A stretch of DNA of 64,000 nt from Hyphomicrobiales bacterium (GCA_017305455.1 JAFKKO010000131.1:28686-92685), one strand, 5' to 3'. Counted from the first letter of the stretch, positions 27,356-36,240 are shown. The notes: generated by a model from the sequence alone, not told the origin. Program-made: numbers and translations.

Positions 27356-29218
27356 CTACTGCGCCTCGTCGAACGCGGCGCTGGCCGTGAGCCATTGTTC
27401 CTCGGCGCGCTGCAATGCGTTCTCCGCGCCGGCCCGCGCCTTGGTCAGTTGCGCCGCCTGTTTCGGATCGCGCTGGAAGATGTCCGGCAGCATCAATGCG
27501 GCATCGATCTTGGCGATGATGCCGGTGATGCGTTCGATCTCCGCTTCGGCTTCGGTGATCTGCTGTTTCAGCGGCGCGCGCTTCTCGCTCTTGGCGCGCT
27601 GCGGCTTGTCGGCGCTGCGCCCGGCGCGCTCACGGGTATCGTCATTGCCGCCGCGCGTGGTGAGCACGGAGCGGCGATAGTCGTCGAGATCGCCGTCGAA
27701 CGGCGTCACGGTGTGGTCGGCCACCACCCACAGCCGGTCGGCGCAGGCCTCGATCAGATAACGGTCGTGCGACACCATGATGATGGCGCCGGAAAATTCG
27801 TTGATCGCCTCGGCGAGCGCGGCGCGGCTGTCGATGTCGAGATGGTTGGTCGGCTCGTCGAGGATGATCATGTTCGGCGCGTGAAACGTCGCGAGGCCGA
27901 GCAGCAGCCGTGCCTTCTCGCCGCCGGAGAGATTGCGCACCGTGGTGTCGCCCGCAGCACCGGAGAAGCCGATCGCGCCGACGCGGGCGCGCACCTTGCT
28001 TTCCGGCGCGTCCGGCATCAGCCGGCGCAGATGCGTCGCGGGCGAGCCGTCGAGATCGAGTTCGTCGGTCTGGTGCTGGGCGAAATAGCCGACCGCGAGC
28101 TTGTCGGCGCGCACCATCTTGCCCGAGAATGCCGGCAGCTTGCCCGCGAGCAGCTTGACCAGGGTCGATTTGCCGTTGCCGTTGGCCCCGAGCAGCGCGA
28201 TGCGGTCGTCGGTATCGACGCGCAACGTGACGCGGTTCAGAACCGGTTTCGCCGGATCATAGCCGACGCAGACATTGTCGAGCGCGACGATCGGCGGCGA
28301 CAGCATCTTCTCCGGCTCGGGGAAGGTGATCTCGCGCACGTCCTGCGTCACCAGCGCGGTGGCGGGCTTCATCCGCTCCAGCATCTTGACGCGCGACTGC
28401 GCCTGCCGCGCCTTCGAGGCCTTGGCCTTGAAGCGATCGACGAAGTCCTGCAGCCGCTTGCGCTCCTCGGCCTGCCGCTTGGCGTGCTTGGCGTCCAGCA
28501 TCTCGCGGGTGGCGCGCTGGTCCTCGAACGACGAATAGTTGCCCTTGTAGAGCGTGAGCCTTCCGCGATCGAGATGCAGGATCTGATCGACCGAGGTGTC
28601 GAGCAGGTCGCGGTCGTGGCTGATGATGATCACCGTGCGCGGATAATTCGCCAGATGATCTTCCAGCCACAGCGTGCCTTCGAGGTCGAGATAGTTGGTC
28701 GGCTCGTCGAGCAGCAACAGATCGGGCGCGGCGAACAGCGTCGCGGCGAGCGCGACGCGCATGCGCCAGCCGCCGGAGAATTCGGCGCAGGCGCGGAGCT
28801 GATCGGCGGCGGAGAAGCCGAGGCCCGAGAGGATCGTCGCCGCCCGCGCCGGCGCGGAGTGGGCGTCGATATCGACCAGACGGGTCTGGATCTCGGCGAT
28901 GCGATGCGGATCGTGCGCGGTTTCCGCTTCGGCCAGCAGCGCGTGCCGCTCGCGGTCGGCGCGCAGCACCACGTCGATCAGGCTGTCGGGACCGTCGGGC
29001 GCTTCCTGCGCGAGCGAGCCGACGCGCCAGCGCGGCGGCAGGCTGATCGCGCCGGACTCCAGCGGCAAGTCGCCGCGGATGGCGTGGAACAGCGTCGATT
29101 TGCCGACCCCGTTACGGCCGACAAAGCCCACTCGCGCGCCCGGCACGATCTGGACCGTCGAATGGTCGATCAGCAGTCGCCCGGCGATGCGGATGGAGAT
29201 GTCGTGGATGGACAGCAT
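27356..29218 (-). CDS. ABC-F family ATPase (YheS/Uup-like)
   Basis: ABC-F proteins are soluble twin-ATPase translation factors that act on the ribosome. The 620-residue protein has two nucleotide-binding domains with Walker A GRNGVGKST (about residue 36) and GANGNGKST (about residue 348), signature motifs EFSGGWRMR and NLSGGEKAR, Walker B LLLLDEPTNYLD and MIILDEPTNHLD, the interdomain linker rich in Lys/Arg, and a C-terminal coiled coil (residues about 535-620). No transmembrane domain is present, excluding a transporter. The ATG at 29218 begins MLSIHDISIRIAGR. YheS-like is the closest subgroup I can name. Confidence 0.9.
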   Translation of the reverse strand: MLSIHDISIRIAGRLLIDHSTVQIVPGARVGFVGRNGVGKSTLFHAIRGDLPLESGAISLPPRWRVGSLAQEAPDGPDSLIDVVLRADRERHALLAEAETAHDPHRIAEIQTRLVDIDAHSAPARAATILSGLGFSAADQLRACAEFSGGWRMRVALAATLFAAPDLLLLDEPTNYLDLEGTLWLEDHLANYPRTVIIISHDRDLLDTSVDQILHLDRGRLTLYKGNYSSFEDQRATREMLDAKHAKRQAEERKRLQDFVDRFKAKASKARQAQSRVKMLERMKPATALVTQDVREITFPEPEKMLSPPIVALDNVCVGYDPAKPVLNRVTLRVDTDDRIALLGANGNGKSTLVKLLAGKLPAFSGKMVRADKLAVGYFAQHQTDELDLDGSPATHLRRLMPDAPESKVRARVGAIGFSGAAGDTTVRNLSGGEKARLLLGLATFHAPNMIILDEPTNHLDIDSRAALAEAINEFSGAIIMVSHDRYLIEACADRLWVVADHTVTPFDGDLDDYRRSVLTTRGGNDDTRERAGRSADKPQRAKSEKRAPLKQQITEAEAEIERITGIIAKIDAALMLPDIFQRDPKQAAQLTKARAGAENALQRAEEQWLTASAAFDEAQ

Positions 29219-29332
29219 GGCGGGGGTTTGCACCGGAGCGGGCGCGAAACGCAACCCTTATCCGTACTGGCCGGGCATCGAGGCAAACCGGCGCGAGGCG
29301 GACGCGCAGTCAGCCCGCCGCCTTGCGCTGTT

Positions 29333-29527
29333 TCAGTCGAGCTGCGGCACGATCGAGGGGGCATCCTCGATGTGCTGCAACTGGTCCATCAATTCCTGCA
29401 GGCGAGGCGGCAGATGTCCGGCGCCCGGCTTCATGATGTCGCGAAGCCGTTCGCCGATTCCGTTGCACACCGCGAGACTGGTGGAATGATCCATCTGCGG
29501 AGCATCGCCATAACGCGGGTCTGACAT
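29333..29527 (-). CDS. Small uncharacterised protein (64 residues)
   Basis: The frame encodes MSDPRYGDAPQMDHSTSLAV and ends SIVPQLD. It is a compact, mixed-charge protein with a likely amphipathic helix (PPRLQELMDQLQHIED). I do not recognise a family. It lies alone between the ABC-F gene and the Gly-rich gene, on the same strand as both. The start is uncertain: in-frame ATGs lie upstream at 29539 and 29563. Codon use agrees with coding. Confidence 0.55.
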   Translation of the reverse strand: MSDPRYGDAPQMDHSTSLAVCNGIGERLRDIMKPGAGHLPPRLQELMDQLQHIEDAPSIVPQLD

Positions 29528-29680
29528 GGCCGTCACCATTCGGATTTGAATCAAATTGATCATACGTAACCAAGCGCGGGCGGGAAGAAATGTTTCCCGC
29601 GATCGTCGGTATTGGTGAGCAAACAGTAAAGAACTGGTCCGCGACTCAAGATGCGATGGGCATGATTGCGCCGCGCGCAC

Positions 29681-29714
29681 AAAAATCCCGGCCGGGATGC
29701 GGTCGGGATTTTCT
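29681..29714 (-). terminator. Terminator after the Gly/His-rich gene
   Basis: AAAATCCCG and CGGGATTTT form a stem with an internal loop, with A/T runs on both flanks. It lies 38 nt beyond the stop codon at 29752 on the minus strand and ends with a T run in that direction. Confidence 0.65.
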
Positions 29715-29751
29715 GTGGACACAAGTTGCGGGTCGGGAACCGACCGCGAGC

Positions 29752-30081
29752 TTAGTAGCAGCGGTTCACCCAGCGATAACGCCAGCCGTAAGGCGTCGGA
29801 ACCAGACGGCGCACCGTGCAGCCGCCATAGCCGCCATAGCCGTAATAGGCGGGGCCGCCGGCATAGAAGCGCGGACCGCCCCAGCCGCCGCCGCGCCAGT
29901 GGCCTCCGCCACCATGCCAATGGCCGCCACCGCCGTACCCGTGGTGACCGCCGCCGCCACCACCACCGATGGAGTGCCAGCTTCGTGCCGATGCTGTGGT
30001 GGACATCGCGGCTGTGCCGCCGATCACCACCGCCGCCGCGAAAAGTCCAAGGACGAGTTTGTGGGCGAGTTTGCGTAACAT
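29752..30081 (-). CDS. Secreted Gly/His/Tyr-rich protein
   Basis: The 109-residue protein has a signal peptide (MLRKLAHKLVLGLFAAAVVI, cleavage near TTASA) followed by a stretch of Gly runs with His, Trp and Tyr (GGGGGGGHHGYGGGGHWHGG), then a conserved end VRRLVPTPYGWRYRWVNRCY. Such proteins are common, unassigned, in this family. Possible metal or polyphenol binding through the histidines is inference. A good terminator follows and AGGAGACAGCC precedes the ATG. Confidence 0.75.
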   Translation of the reverse strand: MLRKLAHKLVLGLFAAAVVIGGTAAMSTTASARSWHSIGGGGGGGHHGYGGGGHWHGGGGHWRGGGWGGPRFYAGGPAYYGYGGYGGCTVRRLVPTPYGWRYRWVNRCY

Positions 30082-30387
30082 GGCTGTCTCCTCATCGAGG
30101 TGCCGACGGGTTCATGCGAGCGAAACCGCATGTTTGCCTGGGGCGCCTCTTTCGATGACTCTGTGCGCGAGCGTATGACCGACAACGTGAATGCGGCCGT
30201 GACGGTGCCTTCAGACAGCGTTCATTTTGATGAAATCGATGTAATCTTGCGCAAGGCCGATATGGCGGCAAAAAGGCCGGTTTCGGGCCATTTTCGGCGA
30301 GTTGGGCCCGCCGATCCGCTTGCCGGGAGCCGGAGGCGCCGTTATAAGCCGCGCACCTCATTCCCACAGCATTTCCAAGGATAAGTC
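30082..30387. other. Divergent promoter region, Gly-rich gene and ndk
   Basis: A 306-bp region without a gene. It holds a good sigma-70-like promoter for ndk at its right end. Short frames on both strands have no family likeness. Confidence 0.6.
30320..30348 (+). promoter_or_regulatory. ndk promoter
   Basis: TTGCCG (30320-30325), a 17-nt spacer and TATAAG (30343-30348) form one of the clearest housekeeping-type promoters in the window, about 40 nt upstream of the ndk start codon. Confidence 0.65.
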
Positions 30388-30810
30388 ATGGCCACCGAGC
30401 GCACCTTTTCGATCATCAAGCCCGACGCGACCGAGCGCAACCTGACAGGCGCCGTCAATGCCATCATCGAAAAGGCGGGCCTGCGCATCGTGGCGCAGAA
30501 GCGGGTGCGGATGACCCGCGAGCAGGCCGAGACGTTCTACGCCGTGCACAAGGCGCGCCCGTTCTTCGGCGAGCTGGTGGACTTCATGATCTCCGGCCCG
30601 GTGGTGGTGCAGGTGCTCGAAGGCGAGAACGCGATCCTGAAGTATCGCGACGTGATGGGCGCGACCGATCCGTCGAAGGCGGCCGAAGGAACCATCCGCA
30701 AGGCGCATGCGAAGTCGATCGGCGAGAACTCGGTGCACGGCTCCGACGCGGCGGAAACCGCCCAGGTCGAGATCGCGCAGTTCTTCTCCGGGAACGAAAT
30801 CGTCGGCTGA
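30388..30810 (+). CDS. ndk: Nucleoside diphosphate kinase
   Basis: Ndk balances nucleoside triphosphate pools through a phosphohistidine intermediate. The 140-residue protein starts [18 protein letters not shown] and carries the active-site histidine in [12 protein letters not shown] (about residue 117). Full family length. An AAGGATAAGTC ribosome-binding site precedes the ATG. Confidence 0.98.
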   Translation: MATERTFSIIKPDATERNLTGAVNAIIEKAGLRIVAQKRVRMTREQAETFYAVHKARPFFGELVDFMISGPVVVQVLEGENAILKYRDVMGATDPSKAAEGTIRKAHAKSIGENSVHGSDAAETAQVEIAQFFSGNEIVG

Positions 30811-30890
30811 CGGGGGCGCGGGCCGCTCGGCGCGGCACCAAGTCGCAATCTCCGCTACCGAAAGGGGTTGCTTTCGCCCCGTGTTGGCGA

Positions 30891-30905
30891 TGTATACGGT
30901 ATACA
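30891..30905. promoter_or_regulatory. Perfect 15-bp palindrome upstream of the TerC gene
   Basis: TGTATACGGTATACA is a perfect 7-1-7 dyad centred at 30898, in the 158-bp gap before the TerC-family gene. Its form resembles operators of GntR-family repressors. No such regulator gene is adjacent, so the binding factor is unknown. Confidence 0.45.
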
Positions 30906-30968
30906 AGAGCCGGGGCGGTCACCTGCGCGGACGGGTGATGCCGCTTGGCCGTTTGGGGGGAGACTATC

Positions 30969-31826
30969 GTGGACTGGTTATTGGAAATACTGAGCCCGGC
31001 CGCTATCGGCCATCTTTTGGTGCAGCTCGAGCACGAAGTCCAAAGCCCCCAATTCTGGGTCGCTCTCACCAAGATCATCTGGATCAACATCCTCTTGTCC
31101 GGCGACAACGCGCTGGTTATCGCGCTGGCCTGCCGCAACCTTGAACCCCGCAAGCGCATCTGGGGCATGGTTCTCGGCGCCGGCGTCGCCGTACTGCTTC
31201 GCATCATCTTCACCGGCATCGTCGCGACGCTGATGGAGCTGCCTTATCTCAAGCTGGTCGGCGGTATCGCGCTGATCGTTATCGCCGCCAAGCTGCTGGT
31301 TCCGGAGAACCACGACGAGGGTAGCGTGCAGGCAGGCCAGCATTTGTGGGCCGCCGTCCGCATCGTCGCCGTGGCCGACCTCATCATGAGCCTCGACAAC
31401 GTGATCGCGGTCGCCGCGGCGGCCAACGGCAGCCTCGTGCTGCTGATCATCGGCCTCGGCATCAGCATCCCGATGATCATCGCCGGAGCGGCGCTGATCA
31501 TGGCCTTGCTCGATCGCATGCCCGCCCTGGTCTGGCTCGGCGCGGCGCTGCTGGGCTGGGTCGCGGGCGAGGTGATCGCCACCGATCCGGGCGTGCATCC
31601 GTTCCTGCAGAGCGTGCTCGACGGTCAGATCGCGCTCAACATCGATCCGAGCTCGACGCTGTTCGGCTTCGCCAAGCACTTCCAGATCGGCGGCAATATT
31701 GGCGAGTTCCTGCTCGGCATTCTTGGCGTGGTCGTGGTGCTGGTGATCGGCTCGTCGTGGCGCCGCAACGCGCTGCGCGAGCAGCAGCAGCACGCGGCTC
31801 CGGCCGAGGCGCAGGCCGAAGCCTGA
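30969..31826 (+). CDS. TerC/Alx-family membrane protein (YjbE-like)
   Basis: TerC-family proteins are polytopic membrane proteins linked to metal (notably manganese) export and tellurite resistance. The 285-residue protein has about seven membrane segments and the two family acidic motifs LLSGDNALVIALA (about residue 40) and IMSLDNVIAVAAA (about residue 140), whose Asp/Asn are probable metal ligands. The GTG at 30969 follows GGGGGGAGA; starting eight codons earlier is possible. I saw no manganese riboswitch upstream, only a palindromic operator-like site. Substrate not proven. Confidence 0.85.
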   Translation: MDWLLEILSPAAIGHLLVQLEHEVQSPQFWVALTKIIWINILLSGDNALVIALACRNLEPRKRIWGMVLGAGVAVLLRIIFTGIVATLMELPYLKLVGGIALIVIAAKLLVPENHDEGSVQAGQHLWAAVRIVAVADLIMSLDNVIAVAAAANGSLVLLIIGLGISIPMIIAGAALIMALLDRMPALVWLGAALLGWVAGEVIATDPGVHPFLQSVLDGQIALNIDPSSTLFGFAKHFQIGGNIGEFLLGILGVVVVLVIGSSWRRNALREQQQHAAPAEAQAEA

Positions 31827-31850
31827 GATCCTCGCACGTCACGAAAATTG

Positions 31851-31879
31851 AAAAGCCCGGATCTCGATCCGGGCTTTTT
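31851..31879 (+). terminator. Intrinsic terminator after the TerC gene
   Basis: AAAAGCCCGGAT, loop CTCG, ATCCGGGCTTTTT: a strong stem with T run 24 nt after the stop codon. The A run on the other side means it could also serve the converging autotransporter gene. Confidence 0.85.
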
Positions 31880-31991
31880 GTTTGCCGAGCGAGGGTCGAA
31901 AAGGACTTTATGTCATTTAGTCGTCCCGGCCTGCGCCGGGATGACCAGAAACAGACAAGCTATGGAAGAGGCAAGTTGCGCTCATCGCGAC

Positions 31992-33128
31992 TTACCACTT
32001 CACCTCGACGCCGAGCGTGCCCTGATGCGAGGTGAAGTTACCGCGGTACTTGCCGTCGTAATTGGCATAGAGCCGGGCCTGATTGCTCAGGATCCATGAC
32101 AGGCCTGCGCCGGCGTCCGCGCCGGTCCGGCTTTCAAGAACGCCCTGCACCGAAATGCTGTTGCCGCCGAGGCTGACCTGCACCGGCCCGAGACTCTGCG
32201 AGAAGTTATCGACGAACTTGCCATAGGCCGAGACGTCGATGATCTGCCGGCCGATGATCCAGTAATGCCCGACTTCTGCGCCGATCAGCACGCGGGCACG
32301 CTCGCCATGCACGTCGCCGACATTGACCGGGTTGAGGCCGCCGATCTCGCGATAGCTGTCGGTCTGCGAGACGACATATTCGAGCCCGAGCTTGGGCACG
32401 ATGCGGCTCTGGTCGAGGCCGTAATAATAGCTGAGCTCCCCAAGCGCGCCGTCAACGCGACCGTGATAGTTCGCAAGCGTAAGTCCGCCGGCCGTGCCGC
32501 GCTGGCTGTCGATTCGGGCAAAGCCATGCACCGCCGCGAATGCGACGGTCCACGGCCCGGTGGTGTAGGCGCCATTGACGCCGAGTTGCGTCAGATCGAG
32601 CCGGGCCGATTGCAGCGCCAGCGGCACGTCGATGTCGGTGCGGCTCTGGTCGACCGAGACGCCGAGATTGAACCCCGGCGCCACCGTCATGCCGACGCCC
32701 GCGACGCCGCCAGCGGTGGTGCGCTTGTCGCCGGCGAAAGTGCCCTGCGGGTCGGTGCGCGCCGAGGTGCCATAGCCCTCGAACCAGGCGCGGTAGGTCG
32801 GGCCGAGACTTGCCAGGGGCGCGCCGCCGCCGCCCGGATTGGCGCGCTGCGCATAGCCGTACGTCGCTTCGCGGCCGAGTCGCTGCAGGAAGTTGCTGCC
32901 GAGATCGAGCTGACCCGCTCCCGCTGAAAACTGGGCATTGTTGTTGGCCGGATTCGGAAACGTCGACGGCAGCGTCTGGGCGGACACGCAGGTGGACGCC
33001 AGCGCCAGTGCGCTGCCGAGGCTGATGCTGGCGCAGGGCAGGGCCATGCGCCGCCACAGCGGCCTTTGCCCGGGCGGCTTATGATCGCATGCGGATCGCG
33101 GCGGAGACGGCGGCAGGAATCGCTTCAA
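31992..33128 (-). CDS. Autotransporter-type outer-membrane barrel without passenger
   Basis: The protein of about 378 residues has a signal-like segment (MALPCASISLGSALALASTC, cleavage near VSAQ) and then goes almost straight into an autotransporter beta-domain: AWFEGYGTSARTD, repeated amphipathic strands, and a C-terminal strand ending VEVKW, the aromatic end typical of barrels. There is no passenger domain. The start is unsure: the TTG at 33128 has GGAAG 7 nt upstream and gives the signal a basic N-region; ATG at 33047 lacks one. Its role as a stand-alone barrel is unknown. Confidence 0.75.
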   Translation of the reverse strand: MKRFLPPSPPRSACDHKPPGQRPLWRRMALPCASISLGSALALASTCVSAQTLPSTFPNPANNNAQFSAGAGQLDLGSNFLQRLGREATYGYAQRANPGGGGAPLASLGPTYRAWFEGYGTSARTDPQGTFAGDKRTTAGGVAGVGMTVAPGFNLGVSVDQSRTDIDVPLALQSARLDLTQLGVNGAYTTGPWTVAFAAVHGFARIDSQRGTAGGLTLANYHGRVDGALGELSYYYGLDQSRIVPKLGLEYVVSQTDSYREIGGLNPVNVGDVHGERARVLIGAEVGHYWIIGRQIIDVSAYGKFVDNFSQSLGPVQVSLGGNSISVQGVLESRTGADAGAGLSWILSNQARLYANYDGKYRGNFTSHQGTLGVEVKW

Positions 33129-33384
33129 AACAATCTTCCGAATTTCATAAAAGGATGACGTGGCCGGGATTTGGCGTGAGTTCGCCGCGACCGTCAACGT
33201 TTCCGCGATGCAACCAAACGCATTGCGACCGGTTGTGCCGACAATGTCACAGACCGCCGGCAGCCCCTGCCTGTTGCGAAGGCCGGATTTTCATGATCGG
33301 ATCGCGCCCGCAATCGGATATGGGTCGTTCGGCGTTGCGTTCTGAAACTTGGAATATCGGCACAGACTCTTGAAGCCCGCTTGT

Positions 33385-33420
33385 GGCGCGGCACGCACGA
33401 ATGCGTGGCGCGTCTTTTTG
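33385..33420 (+). promoter_or_regulatory. Terminator-like hairpin in the cspA leader
   Basis: CACGCA, loop CGAA, TGCGTG, extended by GCGC on both sides, is followed by GTCTTTTTG, only 25 nt before the cspA start codon. Its placement fits attenuation or a temperature-sensitive leader structure. Confidence 0.45.
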
Positions 33421-33445
33421 TATTCAAAAAACGAGGGAGACTGGC

Positions 33446-33649
33446 GTGGCAAAAGGCACCGTCAAGTGGTTCAACCCCACCAAGGGTTATGGCTTCATCC
33501 AGCCGTCGGGCGGCGGGCAGGATGTATTCGTGCATATTTCGGCGGTTCAGCGCGCCGGCCTGACGACGCTGAATGAAAACCAGAGCGTGGAATACGAACT
33601 GGTTGAAAACCGCGGCAAGTCGTCGGCAGAAAACCTCAAGGTCTCCTGA
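33446..33649 (+). CDS. cspA: Cold-shock DNA/RNA-binding protein
   Basis: Single cold-shock domain of 67 residues that binds single-stranded nucleic acid and melts RNA structure. Both RNA-binding motifs are present: KGYGFIQP (RNP1) and DVFVHISAV (RNP2). The GTG at 33446 gives the canonical MAKGTVKWFNPTKGYGFIQP; GAGGGAGA lies just upstream. A hairpin with a T run precedes the ribosome-binding site. Which of the several csp paralogues this is cannot be told. Confidence 0.93.
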   Translation: MAKGTVKWFNPTKGYGFIQPSGGGQDVFVHISAVQRAGLTTLNENQSVEYELVENRGKSSAENLKVS

Positions 33650-33655
33650 TGGACG

Positions 33656-33678
33656 CGCGGATCGTTATCCGATCCGCG
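33656..33678. terminator. Stem-loop between cspA and purN ends
   Basis: CGCGGATCG, loop TTATC, CGATCCGCG is a perfect 9-bp stem between the converging cspA and purN genes, overlapping the purN stop. No T run follows, so termination is only a possibility. Confidence 0.4.
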
Positions 33679-34321
33679 GGGAAATCAGACTGTCGTCACT
33701 CTGTGATGGTGCCGCGACCCTGCACGCGGCGCCATCAATCCGCGTCTGTCCGCCGGCCACCAGGCGCAGCGCGTCGGCAAAGATCCGGTGTTCGACGCGC
33801 AGCACCCGTGCCGCCAGCGTGTCCGGCGTGTCGTCGTCGCGCACCGGCACCGCGCCCTGCATCACGATCGGCCCGGAATCGACCTCCGGCACCACGAAAT
33901 GCACCGTCGCGCCGTGGATCTTCACACCGTCGGCCAGCGCGCGTTCGTGAGTGTGCAGTCCGCGGTAGGACGGCAGCAGCGCCGGATGGATGTTGAGCAT
34001 CCGTCCTTCCCATTGCCGCACGAACCACGGCGTCAGCAGCCGCAGGAATCCGGCAAGGCACACCAGCTCGATATTGCGCGCTTGCAGTTCGCGATGCATT
34101 GCGCGCTCGAACGCCTCGCGGTCCTTGCCATACGGCTTGCTCTCGATCGTCAGCGTCTCGATGCCGTTGTCTTGCGCGACGGCGAGGCCGCCGGCGCCGG
34201 CGATGTTGGACATCACCAGCACGATCTGCGCGGGAAAATCAGCGGCTTTCGCGGCCGCGATCAGCGCCGCCATGTTCGAGCCGCGGCCGGAGATCAGGAT
34301 GGCGACGCGGCGCTTGCCCAT
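33665..34321 (-). CDS. purN: Phosphoribosylglycinamide formyltransferase
   Basis: PurN formylates GAR with 10-formyl-tetrahydrofolate, the third step of purine synthesis. The 218-residue protein has the N-terminal ISGRGSNMAALI loop, and the catalytic Asn/His/Asp set in MLNIHPALLPSYRG (about residue 108) and VPEVDSGPI (about residue 145). It follows purM by 18 nt on the same strand, an operon. Confidence 0.96.
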   Translation of the reverse strand: MGKRRVAILISGRGSNMAALIAAAKAADFPAQIVLVMSNIAGAGGLAVAQDNGIETLTIESKPYGKDREAFERAMHRELQARNIELVCLAGFLRLLTPWFVRQWEGRMLNIHPALLPSYRGLHTHERALADGVKIHGATVHFVVPEVDSGPIVMQGAVPVRDDDTPDTLAARVLRVEHRIFADALRLVAGGQTRIDGAACRVAAPSQSDDSLISPRIG

Positions 34322-34339
34322 CGATCACAACTCCATGGA

Positions 34340-35413
34340 TCACAGCGCCAGATCGAGGTGGCCGTCATAGACCACGCGCTCATCGGATTGGGAGGGGATG
34401 ACTTCGCCGAGCGTGACGACGCTCTCGCCGGCTTCCTTCAGCACGCTTGTCACCGTTTCGACCGCGTCGGATCGCACGATCGCAATCATGCCGATGCCGC
34501 AGTTGAAGGTGCGCAGCAGTTCGAGTTCGGCGATGCCGCCTTCCGCCGCCAGCCATTTGAATACCGGCAGCACCGGCACCTGCGGCAGCGTGATGCGCAC
34601 GCCGAGATGTTTCGGCAGCACGCGCGGGATGTTGTCGGTGAAGCCGCCGCCGGTGATATGGGCGAGGCCCTTGATCGCGCCGGTCTCGCGGATCGCACGC
34701 AGGCAGGACTTCACATAGAGCCTGGTCGGAGCGAGCAGGGCACCGCCCAGCGTCATCACCGGGGCGAACGGCGCGGCGTCGCCGAAGGCCAGCCCGGACT
34801 TCTCCACCACCTTGCGCACCAGCGAGAAGCCGTTGGAATGCACGCCCGAGGAGGCAAGGCCGATCACCGTATCGCCCGCCGCGATATCCTTGTGCGGCAA
34901 CAGCGTGCCGCGCTCGGCCGCGCCGACCGCGAAGCCGGCGAGGTCGTAGTCGCCGTCCTTGTAGAGGCCGGGCATTTCGGCGGTCTCGCCGCCGATCAAA
35001 GCGCAGCCGGATTCGCGGCAGCCCTCGGCGACGCCGGCGACGATGGCGGCGGTGGCCTCCGGGTCGAGCTTTCCGCAGGCGAAGTAATCGAGGAAGAACA
35101 GCGGCTCGGCGCCCTGGACCACGAGATCGTTGACCGACATCGCCACGAGGTCGATGCCGATGCCGCCGTGGATTCCGGTCTCGATCGCGATCTTGACCTT
35201 GGTGCCGACGCCGTCGGTGGCGGCGACCAGCACCGGGTCCTTGAAGCCGGCGGCCTTGAGATCGAACAGGCCGCCGAAGCCGCCGATCTCGGCGTCCGCG
35301 CCGGGGCGGGCGGTGGCCCGGACCATCGGCTTGATCAGATCGACCAGCCTGTTGCCGGCGTCGATATCGACGCCCGAGGAGGAATAAGTGAGGCCGGAAG
35401 TCTTGTCGGTCAT
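34340..35413 (-). CDS. purM: Phosphoribosylformylglycinamidine cyclo-ligase
   Basis: PurM closes the imidazole ring to give aminoimidazole ribotide with ATP. The 357-residue protein has [20 protein letters not shown] at the start, the glycine-rich GTKVKIA segment, and the PurM signature LALALIGGE-type loop (here [14 protein letters not shown], about residue 140) plus [14 protein letters not shown]. First gene of the purM-purN pair. Confidence 0.97.
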   Translation of the reverse strand: MTDKTSGLTYSSSGVDIDAGNRLVDLIKPMVRATARPGADAEIGGFGGLFDLKAAGFKDPVLVAATDGVGTKVKIAIETGIHGGIGIDLVAMSVNDLVVQGAEPLFFLDYFACGKLDPEATAAIVAGVAEGCRESGCALIGGETAEMPGLYKDGDYDLAGFAVGAAERGTLLPHKDIAAGDTVIGLASSGVHSNGFSLVRKVVEKSGLAFGDAAPFAPVMTLGGALLAPTRLYVKSCLRAIRETGAIKGLAHITGGGFTDNIPRVLPKHLGVRITLPQVPVLPVFKWLAAEGGIAELELLRTFNCGIGMIAIVRSDAVETVTSVLKEAGESVVTLGEVIPSQSDERVVYDGHLDLAL

Positions 35414-35593
35414 GCCATTTTCCGAGATTTAAGCGGTGGTTACGTCGAATTCCGGCGCGGTGCAATGGCTCGCATGTCGCCCGGCGATGGACTATGTAGA
35501 TAACTGGCGCAAGGAGGCGGGCCGGCGGCGGCGCGGCCCTCTCGCGCGGGCGCGCCGGGGCGATTTTCCCGGTCCGGGGGACGAGGCAGCTGC

Positions 35594-36136
35594 TTGAACT
35601 TACCCAATCTCATCACTCTGGGCCGGATCCTGCTCGTTCCGATGATTGTCTGGGCCATCGCCTCCAGCCAGATGACGGTCGCCTTCGTGCTGTTCGTGGT
35701 CGCCGGGGTGAGCGACGCGGTGGACGGCTTCCTCGCCAAGCACTTCGACATGGCGACCGATCTTGGCGCGATGCTCGATCCGGTCGCCGACAAGGCGCTT
35801 CTGGTTTCGATCTATGTCGCGCTCGGCATCACCGGCGACATCCCGCGCTGGCTGGTGATCCTGGTGGTGTCGCGCGATCTGATGATCGTCGGCGCCATGA
35901 TCGTCTCCGGCCTCTTGGACAACCCGATGCCGGTCAGGCCGCTGATGGTCTCCAAGCTCAACACGGTGGCGCAGGTCTCGTTCGCCGCTCTGGTGCTGGC
36001 CTCGCTCGGTTTCGGTTTCAAGGCCTATCCCTATGACGCGATCCTGATGGGGCTGGTCACGATTTTCACCCTGTTGTCGATCTCCTTCTATCTGGTGGAA
36101 TGGATCCGCCATCTCGGCACCACGGAATCGATGTGA
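35594..36136 (+). CDS. CDP-alcohol phosphatidyltransferase (PgsA-like)
   Basis: Family members join a CDP-lipid to an alcohol, as in phosphatidylglycerophosphate synthesis. The 180-residue membrane protein has the CDP-alcohol motif with its four aspartates, SDAVDGFLAK then GAMLDPVADK. The usual AR dipeptide is AK here, a conservative change. Five or six hydrophobic segments surround it. The TTG at 35594 gives MNLPNLITLGRILLVP, the normal family start, with GAGGCAGC upstream. Phosphatidylglycerophosphate synthase is likely, but cardiolipin or other head groups are possible. Confidence 0.85.
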   Translation: MNLPNLITLGRILLVPMIVWAIASSQMTVAFVLFVVAGVSDAVDGFLAKHFDMATDLGAMLDPVADKALLVSIYVALGITGDIPRWLVILVVSRDLMIVGAMIVSGLLDNPMPVRPLMVSKLNTVAQVSFAALVLASLGFGFKAYPYDAILMGLVTIFTLLSISFYLVEWIRHLGTTESM

Positions 36137-36186
36137 CGTTGATTGGCAGGGCGGGATCGGGCACGGTGGGAAGCGCCGGCGTGTCC

Positions 36187-36227
36187 GGCTACATCCTGAT
36201 CCAGCGAAGTTGGATCAGGGTGTAGCC
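36187..36227. repeat. Palindromic repeat (type E)
   Basis: GGCTACATCCTGATCCA, a 7-nt loop, TGGATCAGGGTGTAGCC: a 17-bp stem with one mismatch, just before the next palindrome. Confidence 0.7.
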
Positions 36228-36240
36228 TATCCTTTTGATT

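Noticed and set aside
27395-29524. 709-residue plus-strand frame over the ABC-F gene
   Set aside because: Antisense shadow of the ABC-F coding sequence; no motifs.
30811-30968. Possible yybP-ykoY manganese riboswitch upstream of the TerC gene
   Set aside because: I looked for the conserved GGGGAGUAG-type core and paired helices and did not find them; the palindrome fits a protein operator better.
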